Notes: generated by a model not told the origin, from the letters alone. DNA of 64,000 nucleotides from Halobacteriales archaeon QS_6_71_20 (GCA_003020945.1 PXRU01000010.1:1-64000), one strand, 5' to 3'; positions 46,411 to 54,927 are shown, counted from the stretch's first letter. Numbers and translations are program-made.

Positions 46411-46426
46411 TCCACCCGGGACTATT
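46411..46426 (+). repeat. Distal copy of the tRNA-Gln att repeat
   Basis: TCCACCCGGGACTATT matches 44519-44534 at 15 of 16 positions in the same orientation, with one G-to-A change in the T-stem position. It is followed by a T-run. It marks the far end of the cassette. Confidence 0.7.
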
Positions 46427-46516
46427 TTTCCGCGAGCAGTTCCGCGAACGACATCGTGAGCGCTGTTAGTCACGACGCGGATCCGAGTCCGGGAGACGCG
46501 CGAACGTGAGTCTTCG

Positions 46517-46530
46517 CGGTTCGAATCCCG
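46517..46530 (+). other. tRNA T-arm-like fragment (B-box)
   Basis: The 14 bases CGGTTCGAATCCCG carry the complete archaeal and eukaryotic tRNA T-loop/B-box consensus (GGTTCGAATCC). They share 13 bases with the T arm of tRNA-Gln 2 kb upstream. No acceptor or anticodon stem can be built around it, so it is not an intact tRNA. It may be a relic of an earlier integration or of a lost tRNA. Confidence 0.35.
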
Positions 46531-46746
46531 CTTCACACTCCTGCAACCGACGCGCGGAGTCACGGCGGCGACTCGGGCCCCCCCGAGCGGTCGAGCCGGC
46601 GTCGCCGCGGTCGGGTCCTCCCGTCGAAAAGTGCTCAGATCGGGCCGCGGGCGGACACGACCGTGCACGACGGAGCGACGCCCGTCGGACCGTCATGTCG
46701 CCAGTCTGTAACAACCACTTAGTGTCGATCTCGTGAACTGCGTGCC

Positions 46747-47973
46747 ATGAGTACGCTCTCCGCCGCGTCACAGGTCCTCAGGCGGGTCGCCGCGGACTTC
46801 TCCGAGAAGAACGTGACGTTCATGGCGGCGGGTATCGCCTACAACGCCCTCGTCTCCCTGGCCCCGCTGGTGATCCTGCTGTTGTTCGTCGTCTCCGAGA
46901 TCGGCGGCGGGCTGGAGCGACGGCTGATCGACACGGCGACCGGCTCGCTGCCGGGACCGATCGCCGGGGTCGTCACCGACATCGCGGGCGCCGACACCGC
47001 CGTCTCCACCGCGTCCGTCGTCGGCGTGGTCGTCCTCCTCTGGGGGACGCTCAAGATCTTCCGCGGGCTGGACACGGCGTTCTCCGAGATCTACGAGACG
47101 GAGGCCGAGAACTCCATCGGCGACCAGATCGTGGACGGACTCGTCGTGCTCGCCGTGCTGGTCGTCGCGATCGTCGCGACGGCGGGCGTTACCGTCGTCG
47201 TCTCCGCGCTCTCGGGCACGATCCCGTATATCTGGTTGGCCACCCCGCTCGTGTTAGTCGCGGGACTGTTGGCGGCGTTCCTCCCGATGTACCGACGGTT
47301 CCCGGACGCCGGCCTCCGATGGCGAGAGGCGCTCCCGGGGGCCGTCGTCGGCGCGGTCGGCTGGGCCGCGCTTCAGGGGCTGTTCCGGGTGTACCTCACG
47401 TTCACGGGCGACGGCACCGGCGGCTTCTTCGGCGGCGTGATCGTCGTCATCACCTGGCTGTACTTCTCGGGGGTCGTGCTGCTGCTGGGCGCCGTTCTGA
47501 ACGCCGTCCTCGCCGGCCGGTCGACCGGCCGGCCCGGCGGCGTCGGCGCGGCCGTCGCGTGCCGCGACACCGAGACGGAGCTTGCGCGGTCGCTGGAGCG
47601 GGCGGAGCTGTCGAGCTACCTCCGCGACCTCCGGGAACGGATCACCGGGCGCTACGAGGAACTGGAGCCGGCACCCGACCGGCCGAGTTCCGAGTCCGAC
47701 GGGGCCACCGGGGCCGGCGGGGCGGCGTCGGGCACGGCGAACGGCGGTTCCCCCGGCGGCGGGGGCGCCACCGTCCTCGCCCGGGAGGCGACGTCGGCCG
47801 GCGCCGACGGGCGAGACGGCGACCGACTCGTGCGAGAGATCGAGGGCACCCTCCGGGCGTACCGACCGCGCTCGCCGCCGGAGGAGCCGATCGAGGTGGT
47901 CGAGTGCTCCCGCGTCGACGACGGCGAGCGGGTCCACGAGGTCACGGTCTCCTGGCGCACGCCGGAGTCGTAG
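46747..47973 (+). CDS. YihY/BrkB family membrane protein
   Basis: The 408-residue protein has six membrane helices in residues about 20-260, with FMAAGIAYNALVSLAPLVIL near the start, LRWREALPGAVVGAVGW and VVITWLYFSGVVLLLGAVLN, all typical of the YihY/BrkB family. The C-terminal 150 residues are soluble and acidic with a Gly/Ser-rich linker. The function of the family is unclear; the RNase BN label is outdated. The ATG at 46747 has a CACTTAGTG box about 30 nt upstream. Confidence 0.88.
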   Translation: MSTLSAASQVLRRVAADFSEKNVTFMAAGIAYNALVSLAPLVILLLFVVSEIGGGLERRLIDTATGSLPGPIAGVVTDIAGADTAVSTASVVGVVVLLWGTLKIFRGLDTAFSEIYETEAENSIGDQIVDGLVVLAVLVVAIVATAGVTVVVSALSGTIPYIWLATPLVLVAGLLAAFLPMYRRFPDAGLRWREALPGAVVGAVGWAALQGLFRVYLTFTGDGTGGFFGGVIVVITWLYFSGVVLLLGAVLNAVLAGRSTGRPGGVGAAVACRDTETELARSLERAELSSYLRDLRERITGRYEELEPAPDRPSSESDGATGAGGAASGTANGGSPGGGGATVLAREATSAGADGRDGDRLVREIEGTLRAYRPRSPPEEPIEVVECSRVDDGERVHEVTVSWRTPES

Positions 47974-48094
47974 GGAGCGGGGTCGCCGCCGCACCCGGCG
48001 GTCGACCGACGGCGAGGCGGGCGCTTACGGCCGGTGGGCGCGGGCGAACGCTCGCGCCGGCGAGGGTAAGCGGCGCCGTGCGATCGGGCGGTCC

Positions 48095-48178
48095 TCAGAT
48101 GAACGACACGGCGTACGCCAGCGACGAGAACACCATGAGTCCGACGAGGACGAGCGCGAGCACCTGTTGGCGGTCCAT
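48095..48178 (-). CDS. 27-residue single-helix membrane protein
   Basis: A complete tiny frame, start MDRQQVLALVLVGLMV, is one membrane helix with a short charged N-terminus. An AGTTTTGC box about 27 nt before the ATG supports leaderless expression. Similar one-helix proteins starting MDRQQ occur in other haloarchaea as far as I recall. The function is unknown. Confidence 0.5.
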   Translation of the reverse strand: MDRQQVLALVLVGLMVFSSLAYAVSFI

Positions 48179-48233
48179 GTCGGCAGACTGTTCTCCGGGA
48201 GCAAAACTCCTCGGCGTCGTGGCGCCCGCCCGC

Positions 48234-48359
48234 TCACAGGCTGAACAGGAGGAACGGGACGCCGAACAACAGCAGCGTCATGACGGCGAGGATCGCGCCG
48301 TAGCCGGCGGCGGTGGCGACGGCCGCGCGGAACGACTCGTGGTCCCGGCTGTCGTCCAT
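48234..48359 (-). CDS. 41-residue membrane protein
   Basis: A complete frame, start MDDSRDHESFRAAVATAAG, has one or two short hydrophobic segments and ends FLLFSL. A GGTTTTATCG box is centred about 26 nt before the ATG at 48359. It lies 55 bp upstream of the 27-residue gene on the same strand. The function is unknown. Confidence 0.5.
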   Translation of the reverse strand: MDDSRDHESFRAAVATAAGYGAILAVMTLLLFGVPFLLFSL

Positions 48360-48501
48360 ACCCACACGTTCGGGGGCGACGATAAAACCGTTCTCCCTCG
48401 CTCGGTCGCCCCCGCCGCGGGTCGGTGCCGTACGCGTGTCGCCGGGCCGCGGCGTCGACGGCGTCCGAACCGTTCAAGCCGGCGGCGCCGCTGGGTCGGC
48501 C

Positions 48502-49185
48502 ATGGGAACGCCGCCGGATTCGCGGGAGGCACACGTCGCCGAGGTGCTCGACAGGCTGTACGGGGAGTACCCCGACACGGACATCTCGCTGCGGTTCTCG
48601 ACGAAGCTGGAGCTGCTCGTCGCGGTCGTCCTCTCGGCACAGTGTACCGACGAGCGGGTGAACGACGTCTGCGAGGACCTGTTCGAGACGTACCGGTCGC
48701 CGGAGGAGTACGCGAGCGCGACCGAGGAGGAGCTCGCGGACGCGATCTACGGGATCACCTTCCACAACAACAAGGCGGGCTACCTGCAGGGGATCGGCGA
48801 GATCCTCGTCGAGGAGCACGACGGCGAGGTGCCCGACACGATGTCGGCGCTGACCGACCTCCCGGGTGTCGGCCGCAAGACCGCGAACGTCGTCCTCCAG
48901 CACGCCCACGACGTGACCGAGGGGATCGTCGTCGACACACACGTCCGGCGCATCGCGCGTCGGCTCGGGATCACCGAGGCCGGGCGACCGGAGTCCATCG
49001 AGCGCGACCTCATGGGGGTCGTCCCCGAGGCCGACTGGCGGATGTTCACCCACCTGTTCATCAGTCACGGCCGGGCGACGTGTACCGCCCGCAGTCCCGA
49101 CTGCGACGACTGCGTGCTCGCGGACGTCTGCGCCTCCGAGCGGGGCGACTCGGCGGTCGACCTCGCGAGCGGCGAGGCGTGGTGA
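48502..49185 (+). CDS. nth: Endonuclease III
   Basis: The 227-residue protein has the helix-hairpin-helix LPGVGRKTANVVL with catalytic Lys126, Asp145 in VVDTHVRR, and a [4Fe-4S] site at Cys194, 201, 204 and 210 (C-x6-C-x2-C-x5-C). It removes oxidised pyrimidines and nicks the abasic site in base excision repair. The ATG at 48502 follows a GTTCAAGCC box by about 30 nt; longer in-frame starts would add unlikely residues. Confidence 0.96.
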   Translation: MGTPPDSREAHVAEVLDRLYGEYPDTDISLRFSTKLELLVAVVLSAQCTDERVNDVCEDLFETYRSPEEYASATEEELADAIYGITFHNNKAGYLQGIGEILVEEHDGEVPDTMSALTDLPGVGRKTANVVLQHAHDVTEGIVVDTHVRRIARRLGITEAGRPESIERDLMGVVPEADWRMFTHLFISHGRATCTARSPDCDDCVLADVCASERGDSAVDLASGEAW

Positions 49186-49273
49186 CTCCGGAACGACCGC
49201 CCCGCGGTCGCCCGGGTTCCGGCGTCGTCGGAACGCGCCTCGCCCTTAGGTAGGCGACCGGCCAAGCGCGTCC

Positions 49274-49489
49274 ATGGGGGACGACGAACACGGGATCGAC
49301 GTCGAGGAGGACACCGACCTGGACACCGCCGAGGACGCGACGTCCTCGAAGGACGACCCCGACGAGGAGGTACCGGAGGAGGCGATGCCGGACCAAGAGC
49401 CCGGGGACGCCGACGAGGAGCGCGAGGCGGAGGCCGCCGAGCAGGAGAACCCCGACGCCCACCGCGACGAGGAGCCGTACATGTCCTGA
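49274..49489 (+). CDS. Small highly acidic protein
   Basis: The 71-residue protein is more than 40 percent Asp and Glu with no hydrophobic core and ends DEEPYMS. It is likely disordered. A CCCTTAGG box about 30 nt before the ATG supports expression. I recognise no family. It may be a conserved haloarchaeal acidic peptide or a spurious frame in GC-rich DNA. Confidence 0.45.
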   Translation: MGDDEHGIDVEEDTDLDTAEDATSSKDDPDEEVPEEAMPDQEPGDADEEREAEAAEQENPDAHRDEEPYMS

Positions 49490-49541
49490 GCGGTCGCCTC
49501 GACCTCCGGCCGGGGTCCGCACGCTCCCCGGGTCGCCGCGC

Positions 49542-50027
49542 TCACGCCATGTAAAGGCTGTAGTACCGATAGACGCCGACGACGTAGGCCAGCAGCCAGA
49601 AGATCACGTAGCCGAACACGCCGATCCGGAGGCGACCGCGCCACGCGCTCATGTTCTCGTGGAGGTCGTTCAGGCTCGTGTCGGGGTCCTCGACCTCGTA
49701 GAGGTCGGCGTTCCGCTTCACCTGGAAGATCCGGACGATCCCCGTCAGCCCGAACGCGAGGAGGGCGTACGCCTGGAGGCCGAGGAACGCGTGGAGGGCG
49801 GCGAGGCCGCCGAACTGGTCGAGGAGCCGCGGGCCCATCCACAGGACGACCGGCACGGTGTTGAGCACCAGCCCCGGGAGGATGACCCACAGGTGACGCA
49901 CCAGCCGGTCCCAGGTGACGTGGTCCCGCTCGCGCCCGACCATGATCCACGCGCCGTAGAGGTAGAACGGCAGGCTCGCCGTCACCATCGCGCCCGCGAC
50001 CGTCGCCGTCGTCCCCTCCGAGAGCAT
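49542..50027 (-). CDS. Membrane protein beside the bc cluster (DUF7321-like)
   Basis: The 161-residue protein has four or five membrane helices. A conserved-looking middle includes WDRLVRHLWVILPGLVLNTVPVVLW and LHAFLGLQAYALLAFGLTGIVRIFQ, whose His residues could bind haem. It matches the DUF7321 protein that accompanies cytochrome bc genes in haloarchaea. It is divergent from the DUF7319-like gene. A role in bc complex assembly or electron transfer is inferred from position. Confidence 0.7.
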   Translation of the reverse strand: MLSEGTTATVAGAMVTASLPFYLYGAWIMVGRERDHVTWDRLVRHLWVILPGLVLNTVPVVLWMGPRLLDQFGGLAALHAFLGLQAYALLAFGLTGIVRIFQVKRNADLYEVEDPDTSLNDLHENMSAWRGRLRIGVFGYVIFWLLAYVVGVYRYYSLYMA

Positions 50028-50190
50028 CCGACACCCACTCGGGGTGGCGGCGGCCTAAGCCCTCCGGAGCGCCGTCGGGGGAGGACGCCGACGGGCGGAG
50101 GGGACCGCGGGCGGCGTCCGTCTCTCGCCTCGACGGCGGGTCGACCGCACGTCGCGGCGCTTATGCGCCTACAGGTCCGAGTTCGAGGGG

Positions 50191-51207
50191 ATGACCGACG
50201 CCTCGGACGACCGGTCCGTCGAGCGCGCCGAGACGCCGACGGAGGGGCCGGCGGACGCGGCCGACGCCGTCAACGACGCCGACGCCGTCGACGCCGCCGC
50301 CGACGCCGATCCGCCAGCCGAGACGGGCGACGACGCCGAGACGGGCGACAGCGACGGGGACGCGTCGGCCGACGGCGACGAGGACGTGTCGATCGAGACG
50401 CTCCGTGCCGAGGTCGAACAGAAGTACGACTTCGACGACTTCGGCCCCGCCGACATGGCCGAGATGACGCCCGCCGAGTGGGAGGCCGCGTTCGACCCGG
50501 AGACGTGGATCACCGGGGAGCCGCTCCTCGACCGCGTCGAGATGGACCTCCGCAACCGGATCGCCTCCCGGGAGGTGTTCGCGGTGTTGGACCGCCGGGA
50601 CGACCCGCCGTCGGTGGTCGCCTACTCCGACGAGGGGTGGGCGGTCGTGTACGGCGACGGGAGCGTCGAGGGGGAGGGGACCGTTCTCCGCGACGTGAAG
50701 CCGACGGTCGCCCTCTGCTCGATGGACTCCTACGAGGTGCGCGAGCCGCCCGAGGAGTACGAACTCCCGACCCCCGAGGACGTGGAGGGTGGCACCGGCG
50801 AGTTCGGCAACCTGATGCTGCAGGCGGTCGCCGCGATGCAGCTGCTCGGCGGGCTCGGCCTGTTGGTCGCGTGGCTGTTCCTCGGCGTGGAAACGATCGT
50901 CGCCCCCGTCGCGGGCGGGTTCTTCGTGCTCGTGGGGGTGTTCCTGTTCGCGATCGTGGCGAACGCCCGGCTGTCGGACCGGTTCCGCGCCGAGGAGTAC
51001 CGCGACCGCCTCCGGGCGGCCGGCATCGCCGACGGCGGCGACGCCGCCGAGTTCGTCCCGTTCGAGGAGGTCGCCGAGGAGGCGCTGGCGGCCGCTCGCG
51101 GCGAGGAGCCGAGCGGCCCCGACCGGTCCGTTCCCCCGGCCGAGCAGTCGGCGGGACGAACCGGCCCCGAACGGGTGGGGGGTCCCGGCGACGAAACCGA
51201 CGGGTAG
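50191..51207 (+). CDS. DUF7319-like membrane protein of the bc cluster
   Basis: The 338-residue protein has a 70-residue Ala/Asp low-complexity N-terminus, then IETLRAEVEQKYDFDDFGPADM, a soluble alpha-beta domain, two membrane helices (about residues 207-253), and an acidic tail. There is no C-x-H...C-x2-H pair, so it is not a Rieske protein. A GCTTATGC box about 30 nt before the ATG likely starts the operon. Confidence 0.7.
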   Translation: MTDASDDRSVERAETPTEGPADAADAVNDADAVDAAADADPPAETGDDAETGDSDGDASADGDEDVSIETLRAEVEQKYDFDDFGPADMAEMTPAEWEAAFDPETWITGEPLLDRVEMDLRNRIASREVFAVLDRRDDPPSVVAYSDEGWAVVYGDGSVEGEGTVLRDVKPTVALCSMDSYEVREPPEEYELPTPEDVEGGTGEFGNLMLQAVAAMQLLGGLGLLVAWLFLGVETIVAPVAGGFFVLVGVFLFAIVANARLSDRFRAEEYRDRLRAAGIADGGDAAEFVPFEEVAEEALAAARGEEPSGPDRSVPPAEQSAGRTGPERVGGPGDETDG

Positions 51208-51284
51208 CGGCCCGTTGTGTGCGGTAGGGGTCGGCGTGGAGGTCGGTGGGTTTATGCTCGCAGGACTCCGAGACTGGACTACCG

Positions 51285-51920
51285 ATGAAGAGGCGGGACT
51301 TCATGAGACGGGCCGGCGGTGCGACGGCCGCTGTCGGTGCCGGCGCGACGGCGACGGCCGGCACCGCGACCGCCGAGGAGGAGGGCGGCGGCGGGCAGAA
51401 GCCCGACTTCGGCGGCTACACCGACGGCGCCAAAGGCGGCGAGTATCTCGACGCCCGCGGCGAGTCCGAGGTGACCGTCGAGGTCGGCGGCGGCGGCGGC
51501 CTCGCGTTCGCGCCGACGGAGGTGTGGATAGACTCCGGAACGACCGTCACGTTCGAGTGGATCTCCGACGGCCACAACGTGATCTTCGAGGAGATGCCGT
51601 CCGACGCCGGCGTGAGCGGCCACGAGTCCATCGAGGGGGAGGGCTTCTCCTTCGAGGTCACCTTCGAGACCGGCGGCGTCTACGGCTACTACTGTGACCC
51701 GCACAAGTCGCTCGGCATGCTCGGCGGGGTCGCGGTCGGCGAGGAGGTGCCGACGGTGTCCGCCGGCGGCGGCGGTCCCAAGGAACTCCACGACCTCGGC
51801 GTCGCCATCCAGGCCCACTGGGTCGGCGCGGCGACCATCCTCGGCATCATTATGAGCGTGATCTTCACGTTCTACCTGGTGAAGTACGGAGAGTCCGCAC
51901 ACACCGGCACGGGGAGATAA
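51285..51920 (+). CDS. Tat-exported, membrane-anchored halocyanin
   Basis: The 211-residue protein begins with a twin-arginine signal (KRRDFMRRAGGATAA). It contains a plastocyanin-like copper domain with ligands His (DGHNVIF), Cys (YYCDPH), the following His and Met (LGM). A C-terminal membrane helix (HWVGAATILGIIMSVIFTFYL) anchors it. It would carry electrons on the outer face of the membrane from the bc complex to the terminal oxidase. It precedes the DUF7318-like and cytochrome b genes with gaps of 3-4 bp. Confidence 0.93.
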   Translation: MKRRDFMRRAGGATAAVGAGATATAGTATAEEEGGGGQKPDFGGYTDGAKGGEYLDARGESEVTVEVGGGGGLAFAPTEVWIDSGTTVTFEWISDGHNVIFEEMPSDAGVSGHESIEGEGFSFEVTFETGGVYGYYCDPHKSLGMLGGVAVGEEVPTVSAGGGGPKELHDLGVAIQAHWVGAATILGIIMSVIFTFYLVKYGESAHTGTGR

Positions 51921-51923
51921 CAC

Positions 51924-52310
51924 ATGTCAAGCACCGGATCCACCTACGGCGACATCCACCGGTACGAGCCGGCGCGCGAGAGCACCGCCGCGGCCATCGC
52001 GATCGTTCTGCTGACGGTCGTCGAGGTCGTGTTCGTGTTCATGTTCACCTACGGGCTGGTCAACGGCTGGGGCCTGTCGGACACGGGGAACATGTTCCTG
52101 GGCGGCGTGCTCGCGGTGATATTCATCGACCTCGCGTTCATCCTCGCGCTGTACCGCAAGGAGTTCCTCCCGGACGTGATGATCGTGAAAAAGCGGCGCC
52201 GCAAGTGGGAGGACCTGTACATCCGCGAGGAGGCCGTCGACGGGACCACCCTGGGCAGCGACGCGTGGGAGCAGGTGAAACGCGCCGTCTACCCCTACTA
52301 CAAGCAGTGA
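51924..52310 (+). CDS. DUF7318-like two-helix membrane protein of the bc cluster
   Basis: The 128-residue protein starts MSSTGSTYGDIHRYEPARES and has two helices (about residues 22-45 and 52-75), then a basic/acidic C-terminal domain ending YPYYKQ. It is embedded between halocyanin and cytochrome b in one operon. It is probably a small bc complex subunit; direct evidence is lacking. Confidence 0.75.
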   Translation: MSSTGSTYGDIHRYEPARESTAAAIAIVLLTVVEVVFVFMFTYGLVNGWGLSDTGNMFLGGVLAVIFIDLAFILALYRKEFLPDVMIVKKRRRKWEDLYIREEAVDGTTLGSDAWEQVKRAVYPYYKQ

Positions 52311-52314
52311 TACG

Positions 52315-53121
52315 ATGAGCTTAGAGAAGAAAGACGAGTACGACCACAAGAACTGGCTCGACAGCAAGGACCTCACGCCGGTCGAACAGACGTTCCTGAC
52401 GGCGCTCATCTGGGTGGACAAGCGGCTGCGGATCGTGGACTACCTCGAACTCCTCGAGACGCTGTACTACCGCTCGAACCTCCAGATGCCGAAGTCCCAC
52501 ACCGAACAGTACGACCTGGACAACAAGTTCTGGTACTGGTACGCGCTGTACACGCTGGGCTTCTTCAGCACGCTCGCGTACGTCGTGGCGGCCATCTCGG
52601 GCGCGCTCCTCGGGTTCTACTACGTCCCGGCGGTCGGGAGCGCGGGCCCGGGCGAGGCGTCGATCGCCTACGGCCAGATCGCGTTCATCATGCAGGACCT
52701 CCAGTTCGGCTTCATGCTGCGTTCCATCCACCGGTGGTCCGCACAGGTGATGACCGCCGCGGTGTTCCTGCACATGCTTCGTGTCTACTTCACGGGCGCG
52801 TACAAGGAGCCGCGGGAGCTGAACTGGCTGCTCGGCATCGTGCTCATCTCGCTGACGATGGTGTTCGGCTACACCGGCTACCTCCTGCCGTGGGACCAGC
52901 TGGCGTTCTGGGCCGGCCAGATCGGCGTCGAGATGAGCCTCTCGATCCCGCTCATCGGCGAGTGGGTCGCCCAGCTCCTGTTCGGCGGCTTCTCGCTGAG
53001 CCAGGCGACGCTACAGCGCATGTACATCCTACACGTGTTCCTGCTCCCGTTCGTGGTGACGACGCTCATCGCGATCCACATCGGCATCGTGTGGGTGCAG
53101 GGCATCGCGGAGCCACACTGA
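52315..53121 (+). CDS. Cytochrome b, N-terminal half (b6-like)
   Basis: The 268-residue protein has four or five membrane helices and the paired haem-binding histidines of cytochrome b (IHRWSAQ, FLHMLR, ILHVFLLP and AIHIGIVWV). FGYTGYLLPWDQLAFWA matches the conserved loop after helix C. It forms the quinone-oxidising core of the haloarchaeal bc complex with the next gene. Confidence 0.94.
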   Translation: MSLEKKDEYDHKNWLDSKDLTPVEQTFLTALIWVDKRLRIVDYLELLETLYYRSNLQMPKSHTEQYDLDNKFWYWYALYTLGFFSTLAYVVAAISGALLGFYYVPAVGSAGPGEASIAYGQIAFIMQDLQFGFMLRSIHRWSAQVMTAAVFLHMLRVYFTGAYKEPRELNWLLGIVLISLTMVFGYTGYLLPWDQLAFWAGQIGVEMSLSIPLIGEWVAQLLFGGFSLSQATLQRMYILHVFLLPFVVTTLIAIHIGIVWVQGIAEPH

Positions 53122-53125
53122 GACA

Positions 53126-53896
53126 ATGACCGACGACACCACCGACGACGGCGAACCCAAGACGGACGGCGGCGGCACCGGCATCGTGGCGCCGGACGAC
53201 GAGACCCCGACGTGGCGCGAGCGCAAGGAGCGCACCGAGGGGCTCTCCCGGCTCACCTACGAGTACTTCGAGCGCGCCCGTCGCGAGGACGAGGACCTCC
53301 GCCGGGAGTCCGACTACGTCGAGCGCGACGTGCTCGCGTTCCCGACATGGCCCCACGAGACGGTCCGCAACCTCGCGCTCACCAGCTTCTTCGTCGGCAT
53401 GATCGTCTTCCTGTCGGCGACGCTGCCGCCCCACATCGGCAACCCGGCGAACCCCAACTCCACGCCGGCGATCATCCTGCCCGACTGGTACCTCTACTGG
53501 TCGTTCGGGCTGCTCAAGCTGGGCCCGCTCAACCCCGAACTGGCCATCCTCGGCGGACAGAAGCTGATGGCCGACCGGACGTACGGCGTGCTCGCCAACG
53601 GGATCATCGTCGGCGCCATCGCGGTCGTCCCCTTCCTCAACAAGGGGAGCGCGCGTCGGCCCGTCGAGCAGCCGTTCTGGGCGGCCGTCGGCGTGTTCGG
53701 TATCGTGCTGGCGTTCACGCTGTCGATGCTGTCGGTGAAGAACCTCATGCCGATGAACGTCGACCTGCTGTTCGACCTGACGTTCTTCGCGCCGCTGGTG
53801 GCCGGCTTCGTCGCCTACGCGGTGCTGAAGACGATGCGGGAGGGGTACATGTACGACCTCAACCGCCGCTACTACCGGCTGCGCCCCCCGAAGTAA
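53126..53896 (+). CDS. Cytochrome b, C-terminal half (subunit IV-like)
   Basis: The 256-residue protein has a 90-residue soluble acidic N-terminus, then four or so helices. The LPDWYLYWSFGLLK segment is the counterpart of the PEWY quinol-site motif, with Asp for Glu as in other archaea. It pairs with the preceding gene to build a split cytochrome b. Confidence 0.9.
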   Translation: MTDDTTDDGEPKTDGGGTGIVAPDDETPTWRERKERTEGLSRLTYEYFERARREDEDLRRESDYVERDVLAFPTWPHETVRNLALTSFFVGMIVFLSATLPPHIGNPANPNSTPAIILPDWYLYWSFGLLKLGPLNPELAILGGQKLMADRTYGVLANGIIVGAIAVVPFLNKGSARRPVEQPFWAAVGVFGIVLAFTLSMLSVKNLMPMNVDLLFDLTFFAPLVAGFVAYAVLKTMREGYMYDLNRRYYRLRPPK

Positions 53897-54081
53897 GCGA
53901 CGGCGGGCGCGCCCACGACCCGTTTTCCGTCGCCGAACGTCGCCCGCTTCGTCGCACGTCGTCCGTTCGCGCTACGTGTCTCCGCACCGACCTCCCGGGT
54001 CGCCGCCCCGGTCTCCCGCCGGCGACGGCGCCCGTCGCCGCCCTTCGCAGGACATAGTACCGTCCGTCCCCTTCCGCGGGT

Positions 54082-54606
54082 ATGAGCGACGAGTCGGCCG
54101 GCCGGGGTCCGGGGACCGGAGGCAAACCCGACGGACCGTCGTCCGGCGGCGAGCCGGCGGACGGACGCGGCGACGGCGGCGAAGCGGCGGGGTCCTCGTC
54201 GGGGCGCCCGGACGCGGCGGCTGAGTCGCCGTCCCGGGCCCCCGGCGACGCGGGCGTCGCGCGGGCGGAGGGGGCGGGACGCGCCCGCGACGTGGTCGTC
54301 CCGATCGCGGTGTACAAGCGCGTGACCGCGTACGCGACGCTGACGGCCGTCGTGGCCGTCGTATCGGGGTTCGTCATGCTGGACGCGGCGACGCTGCAGG
54401 TGTCGCTGACGCGGCGGCTACTCTTGGGCGTCCTCGGCGCGGCCGGGGTCTCCCCGCCGGAGACGCTGACGACGGCGCTGTTCTCCCTGCTCGGGCTCGG
54501 GCTGATCGGGTTCGGCGCGGGCGTGTACGTGCTCGGGTCGCGGTTCCGCGCCGAGGGGATGGGCGCCGAGAACGGAAACGCTCAAGACGACGACCCCGAA
54601 CTGTAA
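54082..54606 (+). CDS. Membrane protein of the bc cluster (DUF7315-like)
   Basis: The 174-residue protein has a Gly/Ser/Asp-rich N-terminal third, then VVVPIAVYKRVTAYATLTAVVAVV and a second hydrophobic segment (LTTALFSLLGLGLIGFGAGV), two or three helices in all. It is separated by 185 bp from cytochrome b and is followed after 4 bp by the DUF7314-like gene. It is assigned to the cluster by synteny. Confidence 0.68.
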   Translation: MSDESAGRGPGTGGKPDGPSSGGEPADGRGDGGEAAGSSSGRPDAAAESPSRAPGDAGVARAEGAGRARDVVVPIAVYKRVTAYATLTAVVAVVSGFVMLDAATLQVSLTRRLLLGVLGAAGVSPPETLTTALFSLLGLGLIGFGAGVYVLGSRFRAEGMGAENGNAQDDDPEL

Positions 54607-54610
54607 CGCA

Positions 54611-54874
54611 ATGGCAGACGAGTTCATCAAGGGCCTCGCGCTGTTCTGCGGCGCGGGGCTGGCGTGGATGGTGCTCGCGGGATGGTACCGAACGCCCTCC
54701 TTCGAGAGCTCGCGACAGCTCATCGCGGCGCCGCCAGAGCCCGGGACCGTCTTCGACGCGATCGGCATCTTCCTCAACAACGTGTTCTTCTGGACGGCGA
54801 TCATCGGCGCGCTCACGTTCTGGCTGCTGGTGCCGGCGATCCACCGGCTCCGCGACTCGACCAACGCCTCGTAG
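54611..54874 (+). CDS. Two-helix membrane protein of the bc cluster (DUF7314-like)
   Basis: The 87-residue protein has a first helix at residues 6-25 (GLALFCGAGLAWMVLAGW) and a second at 52-76 (IFLNNVFFWTAIIGALTFWLL). It is the last gene of the bc cluster. The function is unknown. Confidence 0.7.
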   Translation: MADEFIKGLALFCGAGLAWMVLAGWYRTPSFESSRQLIAAPPEPGTVFDAIGIFLNNVFFWTAIIGALTFWLLVPAIHRLRDSTNAS

Positions 54875-54927
54875 GTCGGTCGACGGGTGCGCCTCGCGAA
54901 CGGAGCCTCCACGTCGCCGCCGCGTCG

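Larger units (their letters stand above)
44533..46426. mobile_element. Small integrated cassette in tRNA-Gln
   Basis: The 1.9-kb segment between the tRNA-Gln 3' end and its direct repeat is clearly more AT-rich than the chromosome around it. It holds two adjacent minus-strand genes with their own AT-rich promoter. No integrase, transposase or replication gene is present. It may be the remnant of a larger element or a non-autonomous cassette moved by an integrase in trans. The stretch 44540-44682 between the tRNA and the first stop codon shows no gene. Confidence 0.65.

Noticed and set aside
46390-46771. Open frames in the gap before the BrkB gene
   Set aside because: They are Arg-rich shadows crossing the att-like repeat and the T-arm fragment, with no promoter or conserved features.
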